Assembly: GCA_000403495.2 (NCBI GenBank) | Contig: KE159799.1 | Span: 660,782-724,781 of the forward strand | Source: Lachnospiraceae bacterium 10-1 | GTDB lineage: Bacteria; Bacillota; Clostridia; Lachnospirales; Lachnospiraceae | DNA: 64,000 bases | Direction of reading: 5' to 3' | Shown here: one piece after another, positions 62,189-64,000 of the stretch | Layout: each line of letters starts with the position of its first letter | How positions within the stretch are numbered: the stretch's first letter is position 1 | Notes under the pieces: generated by a model | Told to the model about the DNA's origin: nothing | What the model saw: only the letters and a program-made list of their open reading frames with translations | Databases searched by the model: none | Made by a program: the position numbers and the translations under genes

Positions 62189-63423
62189 TATTCGCCTCCG
62201 TACAATTCTTCCCATTCTTCTAACGTCAACCGTGGCGTATGCCAAGTTTCTCTGTAGTTGTCTTCAGATGGTATAATTCGGTTAGATACATATTGTACTC
62301 CTCCGTCCTCTAACGGGCGGACCACAACCTCATGAGCATATACCTTGGAATCACCTGCATAAGGGAATACTACATTAGCTGTAAGTGTAATTGTCCCATC
62401 GCTGTTTTCTGTAAAACCGACTACCTCTGAATATGGATATTCCGGGTATTCTACTTCTTCGAAACCTCTCGGCTTATATTCATAAGTCGAATCCACCGAA
62501 TCATAGACTGTTTTGGATTGTAGCGTTTCGCTATCGATATTGAAATATTTCATAATAACACTTTCAAATTCCTCTTTTGGAATCTGATAAACTGCACTGA
62601 CTGATAAGTTGTCATCAGCAACATAAGGAACATACTGACCGTTTACTTTTGGATAGAGAATGTCATACATATCATAGAAATTCAAATCCCCGAAATCCTC
62701 CTCACTCCAATCCACAATGAACATATTATTCCGTTCAAAGCTGATTGGGTTGAGATATTTCCGACTCAACTCCCTATATGTTTCATCCAATGGCTGTACC
62801 CGTAATGCTGTATGCTCCTCTGCTCCACTCAATGTAAGAACATATAATTCTTCTGAAAACCAAACACCGGAAAACATCAGGTAACCTTCTTCTGTATAAT
62901 TCCAATACTCCGCTTGATAACTTCCAGTAACCTCCCTATGCATATCTCCGTTTTCGTACTTGTAATAGCTTCTGACCACATCTACATTTCCGTCTTTTGT
63001 GTGCAAATCGTATTTTACAAAACCACCCAAATAACTGATTTCAAGAATCGTTATTTCTGCTTCTTCCTGTGCATCCACCTTTTCGCAGAATTCCACTACC
63101 TTCTCTGGTTTCGTCATGTTAATTTGATTTCTGCTGTCAACAGCCGGATATCCATTTTCTCCAAGGCAATTTACAATACTGCGAATCGTTTCCAAATCAG
63201 CTATCTTATTTTGTTCTGCTGCTTCTTTATAAAGATCCACACAGATTTCTATAATTTCTTCCGCATTCTCCTGAGAATTTTCTGTTGCCTCCTGAACCTC
63301 AATGAAGAGATCATCAACCTGTATTTCTTCCGGTGGTGTATCATTGCACCCCGAAATAGTACAACTCAAAAGTATTTGTATCATGCATAGTCTCATTCCT
63401 ATGCCTCTCCTTTTTTCTTTCAT
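62188..63423 (-). CDS. Lipoprotein paralogue of the same family, copy 1
   Basis: 411 aa from ATG 63423 (GGAGG 5 nt upstream; the frame runs on to 63528 but would start inside the promoter region). Signal MRLCMIQILLSCTISGC with lipobox ISGC. The shared domain is IPKEEFESVIMKYFNIDSET, VVGFTENSDGTITLTANVVF and VVVRPLEDGGVQYVSNRI. First gene of the operon, with two BlaI-type operators and a promoter upstream. Confidence 0.82.
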   Translation of the reverse strand: MKEKRRGIGMRLCMIQILLSCTISGCNDTPPEEIQVDDLFIEVQEATENSQENAEEIIEICVDLYKEAAEQNKIADLETIRSIVNCLGENGYPAVDSRNQINMTKPEKVVEFCEKVDAQEEAEITILEISYLGGFVKYDLHTKDGNVDVVRSYYKYENGDMHREVTGSYQAEYWNYTEEGYLMFSGVWFSEELYVLTLSGAEEHTALRVQPLDETYRELSRKYLNPISFERNNMFIVDWSEEDFGDLNFYDMYDILYPKVNGQYVPYVADDNLSVSAVYQIPKEEFESVIMKYFNIDSETLQSKTVYDSVDSTYEYKPRGFEEVEYPEYPYSEVVGFTENSDGTITLTANVVFPYAGDSKVYAHEVVVRPLEDGGVQYVSNRIIPSEDNYRETWHTPRLTLEEWEELYGGE

Positions 63424-63483
63424 ATAGACCTCCACTCTTTTTTCTAATATGGTAATATCCTGATTTTCAATGTACAGCATTTT

Positions 63484-63506
63484 AATTATTACATCTATAA
63501 GATTTT
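63484..63506 (-). promoter_or_regulatory. BlaI-type operator, leader of the lipoprotein operon
   Basis: ATTATTACATCTATAAGATT, about 60 nt upstream of the first lipoprotein start and downstream of its promoter. One half-site deviates (ATAAGA for GTAAGA). Confidence 0.6.
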
Positions 63507-63546
63507 TGAACAAAAAAATCTTTTCCACAATACAATATACTCTCTT

Positions 63547-63577
63547 AAATATTACACCTGTAAGATTTATAAGTCAA
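63547..63577 (-). promoter_or_regulatory. Promoter of the lipoprotein operon with embedded BlaI-type operator
   Basis: TTGACT (63572-63577) and TAATAT (63549-63554) on the minus strand are 17 bp apart. The spacer is the operator AATATTACACCTGTAAGATT (63547-63569), so repressor and polymerase would compete directly. Confidence 0.8.
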
Positions 63578-63589
63578 GTTGTCTTTATA

Positions 63590-63652
63590 TAAAAAGGCTT
63601 CTGCCAGAAGGTATCATACATTTTCGCAAAAGTAATACCTTTTAGCAAAAGC
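63590..63652 (-). terminator. Terminator of the right-hand recombinase gene
   Basis: A long two-part stem (AGGCTT/AAGCCT outer, AGAAGGTAT/ATACCTTTT inner) ending in CCTTTTTATAT on the minus strand. Confidence 0.65.
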
Positions 63653-63769
63653 CTATTATTCAGCAAGGTTTCAAACCACCCCACTGTTACAATATTCAAA
63701 TGGTTCATTCAAAAGACCAGAAAACACACGTCCATTATCTTTCTTTATTATCCCACAAACCGCAGAAAA

Positions 63770-64000
63770 TCAAGGTTTCCTCGAAAGCAGACAAACAGTC
63801 TCAACGTGTCTATCTTTATCCAAACTCAAATCCATCTTACTATCAATGATTGGCAGCTTAAATCCTATAGATTTCAGCCATTGTCCGTTAGCCTGCTCTT
63901 CCTCGTACACCTGAATCTCATCTATCAGGGCAGAAAGCAGATTTCTTTTGTCCGCCTCTTCCATTACCGCATATAGTTTATCAAAATAGATCAACACTTT
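63770..64000 (-). CDS. Serine recombinase C-terminus (partial, runs off the window)
   Basis: The last 75 or so residues of a clostridial serine recombinase: FDKLYAVMEEADKRNLLSAL, IDEIQVYEEEQANGQWLKSI and the ending HVETVCLLSRK, a tail common to Tn-type recombinases. The catalytic domain lies beyond the right edge. It differs from the recombinase at 53687-55105, so two distinct elements meet here. Confidence 0.75.
   Translation of the reverse strand, partial: KVLIYFDKLYAVMEEADKRNLLSALIDEIQVYEEEQANGQWLKSIGFKLPIIDSKMDLSLDKDRHVETVCLLSRKP

Noticed and set aside
57880-63528. A beta-lactamase or PBP gene as the BlaR target
   Set aside because: None of the five genes has SxxK, SxN and KTG motifs in order; only BlaR1 itself does.

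Overview
The window looks like a low-to-moderate-GC Firmicute of the Lachnospiraceae type (Blautia or Ruminococcus-like gut Clostridia; inferred from gene content, not from any search). Supporting signs are a FabK-type fatty acid operon with a fused accDA and a FabT-like regulator, strong AGGAGG ribosome sites, CUT1 sugar ABC genes with an MsmE-like lipoprotein, a CmpB-type membrane protein, WYL and MarR regulators, and many remnants of clostridial integrative elements.

Layout. 1-3.8 kb: a sugar ABC importer operon (binding lipoprotein and two permeases) behind an operator-like array. 3.8-9.1 kb: DegV and carAB. 9.2-13.9 kb: a decayed flippase, a DUF885 peptidase-like protein, a GNAT enzyme and gene fragments. 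13.9-19.3 kb: a mobile-element graveyard with a relaxase-like remnant, an intact-looking ISL3 element, a PIN-type toxin-antitoxin locus, and two broken tyrosine integrases between duplicated attachment sequences at the 3' end of tRNA-Leu(AAG). 19.3-22.9 kb: CobW-type metallochaperone genes and an ArsC/Spx-like gene. 23.0-24.7 kb: an IS1182-type element inserted in a hairpin that is duplicated at both ends. 24.7-33.6 kb: three base-repair genes (Fpg-like, OGG-like, endonuclease IV), a MATE exporter, a GH42 beta-galactosidase, a ferritin-like pair and a secreted His/Cys-rich protein.

33.7-43.4 kb is the fatty acid operon (acpP-fabK-fabD-fabG-fabF-fabZ-accDA-fabH-marR-mutS-like), preceded by three evenly spaced TTTGA-N3-TCAAA palindromes that probably bind the MarR/FabT product. 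accB and accC are absent from their usual place. 43.4-46.6 kb is an McrBC-type restriction locus whose HTH accessory gene is split by a -1 frame change at an A7 tract.

46.7-64 kb is accessory DNA: broken toxin-antitoxin and DUF4357 genes, a gene cut in two by a local inversion, and a three-gene operon (PD-(D/E)XK-like, DUF6037-like, single-HKD phospholipase D-like) that is my best candidate for an undescribed, possibly defensive, system. It sits beside a serine recombinase. Next comes a BlaI/BlaR1 pair facing a five-gene operon of lipoproteins and membrane-anchored proteins. BlaI-like operators occur at blaI and at two places in that operon, and no beta-lactamase gene is visible. A second serine recombinase runs off the right edge.
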